In this document: positions 29,101-37,138 of the stretch, piece after piece
How positions within the stretch are numbered: the first letter of the stretch is position 1
Layout of the letters: each line of letters starts with the position of its first letter
Assembly: GCA_910580225.1 (NCBI GenBank)
Contig: CAJTXE010000005.1
Span: 19,387-83,386, forward strand
Length of the DNA: 64,000 nucleotides
Direction of reading: 5' to 3'
DNA from: an uncultured Acetatifactor sp.
Lineage (GTDB): Bacteria; Bacillota; Clostridia; Lachnospirales; Lachnospiraceae
Translations under genes and position numbers: made by a program
Notes under the pieces: model-generated
The model's database searches: none
What the model was told of the DNA's origin: nothing
The model's input: only the letters and a program-made list of their open reading frames with translations

Positions 29101-31422
29101 CCTCGAATTGATTTGGATTTCTTTATCAATCAGGAAGATAAGAATGATGACTTGATTATTATCCACTATCCGGATAAAAATATTACTGCAAGCGGATATT
29201 CATCTATTACGGTGACAAAGAAATCCCAACAGTATATTGATGTGATAACAGCATATTTGAAAGGCAAATTGACCCAATATAGAAAGGATATGGATATAAA
29301 AGGGGTCATAAAAAACTATAATGCATATAGCGGTGAATGGCTGATGTCTTTTGTCAAAAATAATTTGATTATGATTGATGAAAAGATAAGCTTAGTCTCT
29401 GCAATAAGATTTTGCAGAGTGTATTTTGCGTGTCTGATGCCTGAATACATCTGGATTCCGCTTGCATTAGATGAGATTTTACGAGTTACCGGCTCTATTG
29501 GAGGGACATTGACAAATTGTTTATTCTCAAAAAAAGCGTTGATTGAGAGGGAGATTATCGAAAAATTTAGTATGAATTCCGACGATATTCTGATGGCCGG
29601 TATTAAAGTAATAAATTCGCAGCATATTTCTGTGAAATATGTTCCCATTGAGGTGAAACATGGGCAGGTGAATGCGGAAGTAAAGGAAAAAGCGCATAAA
29701 CAGACTAAAAATACAGCTATTCTGCTGTATCAGACCTTTGTTGATAAAGTAGATGATGAAGACATAAAGCGGATTGATAAGGTTATTTATCGGAATTATA
29801 TGATGCAGCATGTAATCTCTAATGTTGAAAAGATGGTGGCTTATGGAATTGTAGGGACAGATAAGGAAAAGTATGAAAAATTAATCAATTCGCCAGTTCG
29901 GGTTATGCTGTTAAATGATAAGTATGACCTGGAGATGGAGACGGATGGTGAAAAATATGCTTTCTATTTTATGGAGGGCAGAAATAATGTGAGTCATCAA
30001 ATGTGTGTTTCAGATAATGTGACTGAAATTATGATACCGCTTAAAGGCATGTTCGAGTATCTGATTGATGAGAAAATTTTATTGGAAGCTGTGCAGGCTC
30101 TGGTTGAGACAGAATTTCTTACAGATACACTTCATTATGATATAGCTGATGATGAAATGGTGGATTATGACAATCATGATGGTTTAGATGAGGAAGTCAC
30201 AGAATTAAAAAGCATAGTTCAGCCGGTTGCTGACAATTCGGCAGTGGGTCAAGAGTTTGAAGCGGAAACATTCCCCTCGAACAGTGTAGATGATATAAAT
30301 GGAAGTCCGCAGTATGCCCGAATTTTAATAGGACGTGATATAACAGGAGAACCAATCTACTGGGAATTTGGAAATAAGAACTTGGCAAACAGGCATTTAC
30401 TGATAACAGGAACATCTGGGCAGGGAAAAACCTATAGTATTCAGACGATGCTGTATGAACTGGCAAAAGTAAATATAAGAGCAGTAATTTTTGACTATAC
30501 AGAAGGTTTTAATAAGAAACAATTGGAAAAATCTTTTGTAGATGCAATGAGTGATAAAATTAAAGAAAGATTTTTCTATTATGAGGGAGTCCCTATTAAT
30601 CCTTTCATCCGCCATGATATTGATTTGGGTGGAACCATAATGAAAGAAAAAGCTGCTGATGTTGCGTCAAGACTGGCAGATATTTTTTCCCATGTCTATG
30701 ATTTCGGAGATCAGCAATCATCCGTAATTTTTTCCGCAGCATTAAATGGGATAAATACGCATGGCGATAAGATGAATATGACATATTTTAGGGCGGAACT
30801 GGAAGAAGTGCAGGAGAATAATAAAGTTGCTAAAACGGTCATTTCTAAGATGGAGCCTTTTTTTCAATCCATATCTTTCGAAAATGATTCAGACTTTGAC
30901 TGGGGAGATGTGCTGTATGGAGAGGAGAGCGAAATTAATATTTTTCAATTAACTGGAATTAATCGGGAAATGCAGGTTATTATAACGGAATTAATGTTGT
31001 GGGATGCCTGGTATTATACGAAGAAATTTGGTAATAAGGATAAACCATTTGTCGTTGTGCTAGATGAGGCGCAGAATTTGTCCCATAAAAAGAGTTCTCC
31101 AAGTGCAGTTATATTGACGGAAGGAAGGAAATTTGGATGGTCTGCATGGTTTGCAACACAATCCTTGAAAATCTTAAAGGATGACGAGGTTGTTCGTTTA
31201 TTGCAGGCGGCATATAAACTATATTTTAAGCCTACAGATGACGAAATAATAAAAATTGCAAGGCAGCTAGACCCTACAGGTGAAAGTAATTGGACAGCAG
31301 AGGTGAAAAGACTTAAAAAAGGGCGATGTATTGTGGTTGGAGATCGACTCAAAAAGAATGGCACATTTGGGGGAAGTCAGCCAGTGGTAGTTTCTGTTTC
31401 TTCTTTTGAAGAAAGAATTTGA
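26104..31422 (+). CDS. dptH: DNA phosphorothioation-dependent restriction protein DptH (DndH), HerA/FtsK-like
   Basis: A 1772-residue protein, typical for DptH. Roughly the first 1400 residues are of unassigned fold. The C-terminal 350 residues are a HerA/FtsK-type ATPase: Walker A LLITGTSGQGKTYSIQ (about 1432-1447), followed by AVIFDYTEGFNKKQL, and Walker B PFVVVLDEAQNLSHK (about 1644-1658). DptH is the motor of the trio and is thought to translocate on unmodified DNA and drive damage. AGGAGG lies seven bases before the ATG at 26104, inside dptG. It is the last gene of the AT-rich block. Confidence 0.82.
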   Translation: MSNKSNNRNILYLYDYIIRAMVFFFSDKNNIVTSRYVLYFDSENNIRQFEKRLLEILSDADAIDDLRKSSGIQGLSVELLPEYEINNDDGKLEYAATQVRFTEGKYSKTIVYIPDYDRNGGLLGDAFKNNIRNKFVDEKEDKVLFYLSVKNIASVNKTTENFQKPGLPLCIAKVYEDLEDRISNVDGENEKKTLKFSLDKIMQNKPETDNSLIEFASIMRILENKLLENEDFHDLHLFSMSMTDLGKNDGKLSDNYKLLRDINIAIEDQEVESCLSAYDESLALEIKRLYEKHAEEWDKHISYEEIEKRKKSGQKKFKIEGVTVKDADGTELSTEYYSKLDDSAILFYTGSYDKEKKFLIEIRCTQRAAVDSEKTNFDEIETNSRGTLIKVCINKPTNFYHGTISIVGGREKKKYSLDVIVMDTDCKFMPETFVGIKKKKDGLTFLFEVVDYALIFGEEGADAELEIDCTDVSKIPYRINSSNNTTVKFRQSAADEIIEECNLAFLVDDEFQLNSKIRFERQKLRILKIYELFNKCSIEKNTYSIREDVITNIYQKSDKFKIDEFTVAGSSYRTEQLFHIEREFVENKIRYARANRLSDVSELPCNVPAEITAAYDAICGYFSSRSTCVSLCPYDDELKKLYHDYIAEIMKYIGKGSKDFKHSDTLREEIHNILYLGTVIDTDGFIWLTPLCPLSVAYQMEMNEREEQIIRFDEELYSSLGYGSLLPFILNADGKIYQTIKGNYPIQWACYYDAKQAIKGDKKTYYDKIKDYYTKFSYLFQNIPNNTFILNIVGIYHTQEIIDALIELYRKNSDFRKLRLELNYYYQGLGRNELDEMTKPDYMRRRAENGFGKKDAGLVDGFCDWYTENLQYFANKDEGKFGYSHITFCAMQADFQSNKTNAISRSKSGIMLGGLVSDIPSSLDRESGFYKYGFGAQYIDEALDDSMLCELVTAYNELANCDMGSPIIRDYSIALAVQNTKSPKLKAIYDASNWVVFVEPRIDLDFFINQEDKNDDLIIIHYPDKNITASGYSSITVTKKSQQYIDVITAYLKGKLTQYRKDMDIKGVIKNYNAYSGEWLMSFVKNNLIMIDEKISLVSAIRFCRVYFACLMPEYIWIPLALDEILRVTGSIGGTLTNCLFSKKALIEREIIEKFSMNSDDILMAGIKVINSQHISVKYVPIEVKHGQVNAEVKEKAHKQTKNTAILLYQTFVDKVDDEDIKRIDKVIYRNYMMQHVISNVEKMVAYGIVGTDKEKYEKLINSPVRVMLLNDKYDLEMETDGEKYAFYFMEGRNNVSHQMCVSDNVTEIMIPLKGMFEYLIDEKILLEAVQALVETEFLTDTLHYDIADDEMVDYDNHDGLDEEVTELKSIVQPVADNSAVGQEFEAETFPSNSVDDINGSPQYARILIGRDITGEPIYWEFGNKNLANRHLLITGTSGQGKTYSIQTMLYELAKVNIRAVIFDYTEGFNKKQLEKSFVDAMSDKIKERFFYYEGVPINPFIRHDIDLGGTIMKEKAADVASRLADIFSHVYDFGDQQSSVIFSAALNGINTHGDKMNMTYFRAELEEVQENNKVAKTVISKMEPFFQSISFENDSDFDWGDVLYGEESEINIFQLTGINREMQVIITELMLWDAWYYTKKFGNKDKPFVVVLDEAQNLSHKKSSPSAVILTEGRKFGWSAWFATQSLKILKDDEVVRLLQAAYKLYFKPTDDEIIKIARQLDPTGESNWTAEVKRLKKGRCIVVGDRLKKNGTFGGSQPVVVSVSSFEERI

Positions 31423-31445
31423 TTCAGGTTTTCAAGGCAAAAAGC

Positions 31446-31631
31446 ATGCCGGTGCGGTATATGAAGGCATCGGGGAAGGGGTTTTTCACTGACGCAGAAG
31501 GGTATGTCATTGCGCTTAAGGAGGAGTTGAAGCCAATAATTGGGAGTATTGTGATAAAGGAGCAGATGAAGGATATTATTGAGTATCGCACAATGGAGTA
31601 TTATAGGAGACGGTATCAGAATGGTGAGTAG
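31446..31631 (+). CDS. Small unknown ORF at the right edge of the block
   Basis: An open frame runs from the end of dptH; the first ATG gives 61 residues (MPVRYMKASGKGFF, ending YYRRRYQNGE). I do not recognise it and there is no good ribosome site. Its base composition is closer to the GC-richer right flank than to dptH. It may be the 3' end of an older gene cut when the block was inserted, rather than a working gene. Confidence 0.3.
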   Translation: MPVRYMKASGKGFFTDAEGYVIALKEELKPIIGSIVIKEQMKDIIEYRTMEYYRRRYQNGE

Positions 31632-31693
31632 AGGAAGAGCAGGAAGAAAGGTGAAACAATAGACCTGCCAAAGATAAGAAAAAGGGGAATTTT

Positions 31694-34204
31694 ATGGATA
31701 CAACATTTAGCGTAAAGCTGTCAGGTGAGCAGCAGCAGTTCATTGAAAAAGCATTGCAGGGAAAAAACATTCTTGTAGATGCCTGCATAGGAAGCGGAAA
31801 AACCACTGCCATTCAAAATTTGTGCAATGCGCTGGCGGGTACGAAAAAGGTTTTGTATCTGACTTACAATAAGCTTCTGAAACTGGATGCAAAGTCCAAG
31901 ATCAAAAAGAGAAACGTTACGGTAACGAACTATCATGGGTTTGCCTATATGGTTTTGAGCAGAAATGGTGTATCCGCAGGAATTTCCGATCTCATACAGA
32001 CTTTCATTCAGAGGAAACCTTCGATCAATAAATACGATATTCTGATTATTGATGAATATCAGGATATTGAACAGGAGCTGGCAGAGCTGCTGCAGCTGAT
32101 AAAAGACTGCAACCCGGATATGCAGATTATTGCAGTGGGTGATATGGAACAGAAAATATACGATAAAACGACATTAAATGTCGAATTATTTATGAAGGAA
32201 TTTCTTGAAGATCACCTTAGATTGCGGTTTACCCAGTGTTTTCGCCTGTCTGACGCTTTGGCGGCAATGCTTGGAAGGGTGTGGAAGAAAGAAATAAGAG
32301 GAGTGAATACCGGCTGCAGGGTGGAAGAAATGGAGAAGGAAGAGGTTCTGGCTTTTTTGGCAGAACAGGCTCCCGGGGACGTTCTGTGTCTGGGAGCAAG
32401 AACAGGGGCAATGGCCGATACCTTAAATACTTTGGAAGAAAGGTATCCCTGTAAATTCAATAAGCAGACAGTCTATGCAACCATATCCGATAATGATTCC
32501 ATGGGAAAAACGGAACCCAAAGAAGATTCCGCGATCTTTACAACATATGACAGCAGTAAAGGGTTGGAAAGAAAACTTTGTGTAATCTTTGATTTTACGG
32601 AGAGCTATTGGAGCGTAAGGATTTCAAAACCCCAGCAGTCCTATTTTATTTTGAGAAACATTTTCTGTGTCGCGGCCAGTCGTGGGAAAGATCATATTAT
32701 TTTTGTGAAACCGGATGAGGCTATGCTGTCTGAAAGAACACTATCAACACCCCTTGACACAAATCACAAATTTGAGGATTTGGATATCAGTGAGATGTTT
32801 GATTTCAAATATAAAGAGGATGTAGAGAAATGTTTTTCACTGCTGAAAATCAATAAGCTGATATCGGATGATCCTTCAACAATTGAGGTGAAAAGCCGGG
32901 ACGGGCTGATCGATTTGTCTCCCTGCATCGGAATATACCAGGAGGCGGTTTACTTTAAACATTATGAAATAGATGCGGCTATCAAGTTAAAGATTTTACT
33001 GAATCCGAAACTGCACGGAGTGTATACAGAAGAGATAAAAAACAGCACATTGGATGAGAAAATATTATTCTTGGTGTCGCTTGATACCAGGCAGAAGAGA
33101 TATCGGATGCAGGTGGAGACTCCCTTTGTCAACGAAGAACAAAGTGAGCTTATCAAATCCAGGCTGAAGACGCGGTTGGGCAGAGACGAGGCTGCCCAGG
33201 TGGAGTGCCGAATTGATTTTTATGATGAAAAAAGTGATCAAGTCCGGTTTTCTGTCAAGGGTTTTGCTGATGCTGTCAAGGATGATACTGTTTATGAATT
33301 AAAATTCGTATCGGAATTGACGCATGAACATTTTCTGCAGTGCGCCAGTTATATGGTTGCAATGCAGAAACAAAAGGGGATTCTGTGGAACACCAGAGAT
33401 AACACGTCCTATGAGATAGAAGTGCCGAACCGAAAAGCTTTTTTGAATGCAGTTACAAAAGCAATTACCAAGGGGGCCATGGAAACCTATTTTGAACCGG
33501 ATGTAACAGGGGAGAAAACAGCAGCGGATCAAAGCGATCAGTTTGCGGTAATTGATACCGAGACAAACTGGAATGATGAGGTAATGTCCATTGGCATTGT
33601 AGTTGCCGATGCAAAAACCAGGGAAAGAATTGACTCCAAATATTACATAATTGATCCGGAGTACAGGGTGGGCGGAATGTTCTCCGGTGAATTGAGGCTT
33701 GCCGAGAAAGGCGTGCGCGTTACCGGAAGAAAGCAGGCCTTGAAAGAAATCAGCGAATGGTTTGCTTCATATCAGATACAGAAACTTTTTGCCTATAATG
33801 CTTCCTTTGACAAGAAACATTTGCCGGAATATTCAGGGTATGAATGGTATGATATCATGCGTTTAGCGGCGTACCGTCAATATAATAAAGCGATTCCGGA
33901 TTCTGCGGAATGCTATAAAACCGGAAGAATGAAACAGGGATACGGCGTTGAAAATATATTGAAAATGCTTAGCAGGGACAAGGAATATCGCGAGACACAT
34001 AATGCTGTTTTGGATGCGGAGGACGAACTGAAAATAATGCAGTTACTGGGGGATGATATAAGCCAATATGATATTGCGCTTATCTCAGCCGGGAAAAATC
34101 CGGTTACGGAACAGCAGGAAAAGGCAGCGAAAGTACCTGAAAATATTCCGGAAACTTCTAAAAAGAAGAAGGGGATTTTGGCTAAACTCTTCAATAGAAA
34201 ATAA
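31694..34204 (+). CDS. UvrD-like helicase/PD-(D/E)XK/DEDDh exonuclease fusion
   Basis: An 836-residue three-part protein. Residues 1-370 form a UvrD/SF1 helicase: Walker A DACIGSGKTTAIQN (about 29-42), LIIDEYQDIEQ (about 116-126), a motif V-like SKGLERKLCVIFDF, and motif VI AASRGKDHIIFV. Near 520-560 lies a RecB/Cas4-like nuclease motif, GFADAVKDD then YELKF and QCASYM. Residues from about 616 to 785 are a DnaQ-like exonuclease: VIDTETNWNDE, AYNASFDKKH and HNAVLDAEDE give all five DEDDh residues. The protein ends in a basic tail. A helicase carrying two unlike nucleases fits DNA degradation in defence or repair. ATG preceded by AAAGGGG. Confidence 0.8.
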   Translation: MDTTFSVKLSGEQQQFIEKALQGKNILVDACIGSGKTTAIQNLCNALAGTKKVLYLTYNKLLKLDAKSKIKKRNVTVTNYHGFAYMVLSRNGVSAGISDLIQTFIQRKPSINKYDILIIDEYQDIEQELAELLQLIKDCNPDMQIIAVGDMEQKIYDKTTLNVELFMKEFLEDHLRLRFTQCFRLSDALAAMLGRVWKKEIRGVNTGCRVEEMEKEEVLAFLAEQAPGDVLCLGARTGAMADTLNTLEERYPCKFNKQTVYATISDNDSMGKTEPKEDSAIFTTYDSSKGLERKLCVIFDFTESYWSVRISKPQQSYFILRNIFCVAASRGKDHIIFVKPDEAMLSERTLSTPLDTNHKFEDLDISEMFDFKYKEDVEKCFSLLKINKLISDDPSTIEVKSRDGLIDLSPCIGIYQEAVYFKHYEIDAAIKLKILLNPKLHGVYTEEIKNSTLDEKILFLVSLDTRQKRYRMQVETPFVNEEQSELIKSRLKTRLGRDEAAQVECRIDFYDEKSDQVRFSVKGFADAVKDDTVYELKFVSELTHEHFLQCASYMVAMQKQKGILWNTRDNTSYEIEVPNRKAFLNAVTKAITKGAMETYFEPDVTGEKTAADQSDQFAVIDTETNWNDEVMSIGIVVADAKTRERIDSKYYIIDPEYRVGGMFSGELRLAEKGVRVTGRKQALKEISEWFASYQIQKLFAYNASFDKKHLPEYSGYEWYDIMRLAAYRQYNKAIPDSAECYKTGRMKQGYGVENILKMLSRDKEYRETHNAVLDAEDELKIMQLLGDDISQYDIALISAGKNPVTEQQEKAAKVPENIPETSKKKKGILAKLFNRK

Positions 34205-34281
34205 AATGGAAGGTTGCATTAATACCTGAAATGTAGAAATAATGTAGAAATCTGGAAGAGAAACTTATCTGAAATGCACTT

Positions 34282-34425
34282 TTGCTGTATTCATTTAGAT
34301 GGAACCGGATCATATCCCATGGCGAAGCAGCAGGAATTTTAGGAATCAGAAAAGAATTGGTTGACATCTACGATAAATTATCGTTTATAATATTGTTCAG
34401 GAAAGAAGAGGTGAAGAATTTGTGA
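34282..34425 (+). pseudogene. Remnant or short ORF resembling a small HTH antitoxin
   Basis: An open frame without ATG (TTG at 34282 possible) encodes SHGEAAGILGIRKELVDIYD, which resembles the helix-turn-helix of UPF0175-like antitoxins, and then stops in a GTGA overlap with the DUF3990 start. A promoter and palindrome lie inside it. It may be the cut-down end of an antitoxin gene, or chance. Confidence 0.3.
34361..34391 (+). promoter_or_regulatory. Promoter with palindromic operator for the DUF3990 pair
   Basis: TTGACA (34361-34366) and TATAAT (34386-34391) are both perfect consensus but 19 bases apart. The spacer holds a perfect palindrome, ACGATAA-A-TTATCGT (34370-34384). A repressor bound there would cover the promoter, the usual design for toxin-antitoxin autoregulation. 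Transcription would start near 34398. Confidence 0.6.
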
Positions 34426-34895
34426 TACTCTACCATGCAAGTAAAGAAATAGTTGAATTTCCAGAAGTGCGTAAGACAAGGTATACAAAAGATTTTTCAT
34501 GGGGATTTTATTGTACCGCAAATTTCCAACAAGCGGTAAGATGGGCCAACCGTGGGGAGGGAGATCCAATTATCAATTACTATTCCTATGAACCATGTGA
34601 TGGATTATCTATTTTAAAATTCGATAAGATGACAGACGAATGGTTAGATTTTATTGCCAGATGCAGAAGCGGCGAAACACATCCGTATGATATTGTAGAA
34701 GGACCGATGGCGAACGATACCATATGGAATTATGTAAATGATTTCCTTTCAGGCAGGATAAACCGCAGGCAGTTTTGGGTACTGGCAGAATTTCGGTATC
34801 CTACGCATCAGATTAGTTTTCATACACTTTCGGCACTTAATTGCCTGACTTTTAACAGGAGTGAAATTGTATATGACAGAAAAGCAAAAAAATGA
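34422..34895 (+). CDS. DUF3990 protein, ADP-ribosyltransferase-like toxin candidate
   Basis: A 157-residue DUF3990 protein, recognised from LYHASKEIVEFPEVRKTRYT and DFSWGFYCTANFQQAVRWA. The family begins with an H of the YHAS/YHGS type and a GFYxT motif like those of ADP-ribosyltransferases, so it is suspected to be an NAD-dependent toxin; this is inference from fold-like motifs. The GTG start has GAGGTG upstream. It overlaps the next gene by 23 bases, as in toxin-antitoxin pairs. The promoter upstream carries a palindromic operator. Confidence 0.75.
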   Translation: MILYHASKEIVEFPEVRKTRYTKDFSWGFYCTANFQQAVRWANRGEGDPIINYYSYEPCDGLSILKFDKMTDEWLDFIARCRSGETHPYDIVEGPMANDTIWNYVNDFLSGRINRRQFWVLAEFRYPTHQISFHTLSALNCLTFNRSEIVYDRKAKK

Positions 34896-35316
34896 TTTTT
34901 TTTATGTCTGTTCTTTAATTGAATATATTGCACGCCAAACGCAGAATAAGCGCGGTACTATTGTTAAATTATTCGGGAGGAAAGGGATTGATAAGCAGCT
35001 ATATGATGCGGAAGTAAATCATTGCCTTTCATTTGAACAGGTAAGTGATGAATTAATTGAGCAGTATAAAATTTCAAAAGGCGATTTTGATACAATTACC
35101 GAATGCAAATATACGATTCCCAGTTTTTTGGATATCGGAAAATTGTATTGCATTATGATTGAAGACTGTGCGGAAGAGGGAAAAGAAGTTGACGAATTGA
35201 TTAACATTTTTTCTTCCTTTATCAGTGATAAAATATCTGATTTTCAGACGGATATTTATTATCAGAATCCAAGTTATCTGGAATGTTCTTATCGGGCAGG
35301 GTGTTTATTGGACTAA
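34873..35316 (+). CDS. Partner of the DUF3990 protein, candidate antitoxin
   Basis: A 147-residue acidic, helical protein (YVCSLIEYIARQTQNKRGTI, then LSFEQVSDELIEQYKI). I believe it is a regular neighbour of DUF3990 genes but cannot name its family; it is longer than the usual DUF3791 partner. The ATG at 34873 is preferred because AGGAG lies 12 bases before it; a GTG at 34861 is too close to that site. The 23-base overlap with DUF3990 implies coupled translation and a cognate role. Confidence 0.6.
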   Translation: MTEKQKNDFFYVCSLIEYIARQTQNKRGTIVKLFGRKGIDKQLYDAEVNHCLSFEQVSDELIEQYKISKGDFDTITECKYTIPSFLDIGKLYCIMIEDCAEEGKEVDELINIFSSFISDKISDFQTDIYYQNPSYLECSYRAGCLLD

Positions 35317-35456
35317 GAAATCATATATGATTTTACGGTGATTAGAAGCATTTTCCCCTGTCAATGGCAGAAGACAGGAAACATCCCAATATCTGGAACA
35401 AGAGCCTTGCGGGAACCTTGGCTGATATGCGGGACTTTTTCGGAATATTTCAGAAT

Positions 35457-35492
35457 GCCATGTGCGGCTGCCTGCGGGCAGCCGCACATGGC
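35457..35492. terminator. Perfect 16-bp stem-loop between convergent genes
   Basis: GCCATGTGCGGCTGCC (35457-35472) and its exact complement (35477-35492) enclose the tetraloop TGCG, closed by C-G, a UNCG-type loop. It lies between the 3' ends of the DUF3990 partner (plus) and the peptidase-like gene (minus). No T-tract adjoins on either strand, so bidirectional termination or RNA stabilisation are both possible. Confidence 0.55.
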
Positions 35493-35544
35493 GCAAAAGA
35501 TGCAGTCTCAGGTACAAAAGCAGAACTGTTCAAAGAGCCATACC

Positions 35545-36549
35545 TTACGGCCCGCAGATTGTCCAATATTCCAATACCCTGGCCGGGTGGTAGAAGCACT
35601 GGAACATGGTTTCCAGACCGAAAGCGTCAAAAATACTTCCGAAGAGTTCGTTTCCAAAGCTGTAGATGGGAGTCTGCTCCAGAAATTCCCTCTCTTCCGG
35701 ATAGAGATAGGGATTCCACCAGTAGTTCCTGAATTGGTCCTCAATTTCAGATGCGGAGATCAGGCCATTCTCAATCTTTTCCACAGTGTCCCTAAAAAGA
35801 GAGAGATGCTCCGGAAAGTGTCTGTTAAGGATCGGCATGGCGGTAATTCCGATATTGGCATTCAGGTCAGGATTGCGTCTTTTGGATAAAATACCTTCTG
35901 CATTGTTGCAGAATTTGATAGCCATGCCTTCCCCGGTAAAGCGGAAAATGTAATGTTCCAGAAGGCTGAAATTTTCTGTAAAAGTATGGTAATCGCCTAT
36001 CATCTTCTGAATCTGCAGGTGATGCATTTCGTGGAGGATGATGGAAGGCAGTTCCTCCATCGTACAGTATTTTTCAATACCGAATAAATCCAGATGAAGC
36101 GCATTCTCAAATACATAACCGAAAGACGGGCCGAAGCTTAGGGTGGAAATCACCTCCGTATCATCAATGTCTGTTTTTTCAGGAAAGGCGGCGTTCAGTC
36201 TGGCCTGTAAGTTCAGGAGGTTTTCTTCCGTAAGCAGCCCCATGATTTGGGCGTATCTGTCAGCATATTTTTGGGGATTGGCGGCGCAGTCCAACCACAG
36301 TGCGTGCTTATCCCGCAAGGCGGTTTTCCGGTCCGGGCAAAGATCGGGAATATCCTTCGGCGCAATATCTTTGAAGCGGGAAAAATAGGACACAAGAGGA
36401 CCCGGGGAGTCCAGGCCATATCTTCTGATTTCGAAACGATAGTCTTCGTGGTTTAGAATGGCAGCAGCTTTTTGGCCATTTTCCTGGTTTATGCCCGATT
36501 TTGCCGCATATTCGAGCATAAGGGGAATGCTTGACGTTCTCAGATTCAT
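35545..36549 (-). CDS. Putative Zn-dependent peptidase (DUF5700-like)
   Basis: A 334-residue cytoplasmic protein with an HExxH zinc motif in SIILHEMHHLQIQ (about residues 165-177) and a downstream Glu-containing helix (FTGEGMAIKF) that could supply the third ligand. Overall shape and motif spacing resemble DUF5700/DUF2268 putative Zn-dependent proteases. No signal peptide is present with the chosen ATG, which has GGAGG eight bases upstream; the frame extends 60 codons further but without a ribosome site. Substrate unknown. Confidence 0.65.
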   Translation of the reverse strand: MNLRTSSIPLMLEYAAKSGINQENGQKAAAILNHEDYRFEIRRYGLDSPGPLVSYFSRFKDIAPKDIPDLCPDRKTALRDKHALWLDCAANPQKYADRYAQIMGLLTEENLLNLQARLNAAFPEKTDIDDTEVISTLSFGPSFGYVFENALHLDLFGIEKYCTMEELPSIILHEMHHLQIQKMIGDYHTFTENFSLLEHYIFRFTGEGMAIKFCNNAEGILSKRRNPDLNANIGITAMPILNRHFPEHLSLFRDTVEKIENGLISASEIEDQFRNYWWNPYLYPEEREFLEQTPIYSFGNELFGSIFDAFGLETMFQCFYHPARVLEYWTICGP

Positions 36550-36703
36550 AATGTGTCCTCCAAGATGGTGTTGGTATATAGGTATTGCTGTAATTTTTCC
36601 TCTCTGTATTTGGATAAATTGTCTTATGAAGATATTACAATTTTTGAAGTCAGTCCTTTGAATTAGAGAGACAAGGCAAAAAAGGAAAAAGGTAAAAAAA
36701 TAA

Positions 36704-37135
36704 CTACTGCTGTTCCGGCGCATAAACAATCAAAATCCGATCCTGTCCATCAGCATGGTCAACGTGAATGTAATAATTATTCCTCATAAAGGCGATAATG
36801 TTTACAGGCAATGAATAAAATTCCATTGTCTGAAAATCAACCAGGAATACATTCCTGTACTTTCCGGCCCAAGCCGCCTGGGATTCCGCCAGTATCTTCC
36901 CAATGCATTCCGAACATAGCTGTTTCTCCAGAAATGAAAAGTCAATTTCATTATCGCTTCCATAAGTGATATCAACAGTTGCAATTCCACGGTTCGGCAT
37001 ACTCCTTATATAGGCATAGCCATATTCGTCACCGAAATTACAATAACCAAGTAATACAGAATCCTGTTTATGGGTTTCCGTTTTGCCGGAAAGCCGGATC
37101 TGAGTATCAGGAATAGCCACAGCCTCGTTCACCAA
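36704..37135 (-). CDS. Unknown 143-aa protein paired with an XRE regulator
   Basis: Not recognised. 143 residues, likely alpha/beta, with one CxxC (LCSECIG) and the segment NVFLVDFQTMEFYSLP. It starts at a GTG three bases after the stop of the XRE regulator gene, on the same strand, so both are one transcript. The pairing of a small regulator with an immediately downstream partner is seen in toxin-antitoxin or ImmA-like modules, but no HExxH or RNase motif is present here. Confidence 0.6.
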   Translation of the reverse strand: MVNEAVAIPDTQIRLSGKTETHKQDSVLLGYCNFGDEYGYAYIRSMPNRGIATVDITYGSDNEIDFSFLEKQLCSECIGKILAESQAAWAGKYRNVFLVDFQTMEFYSLPVNIIAFMRNNYYIHVDHADGQDRILIVYAPEQQ

Positions 37136-37138
37136 AGA

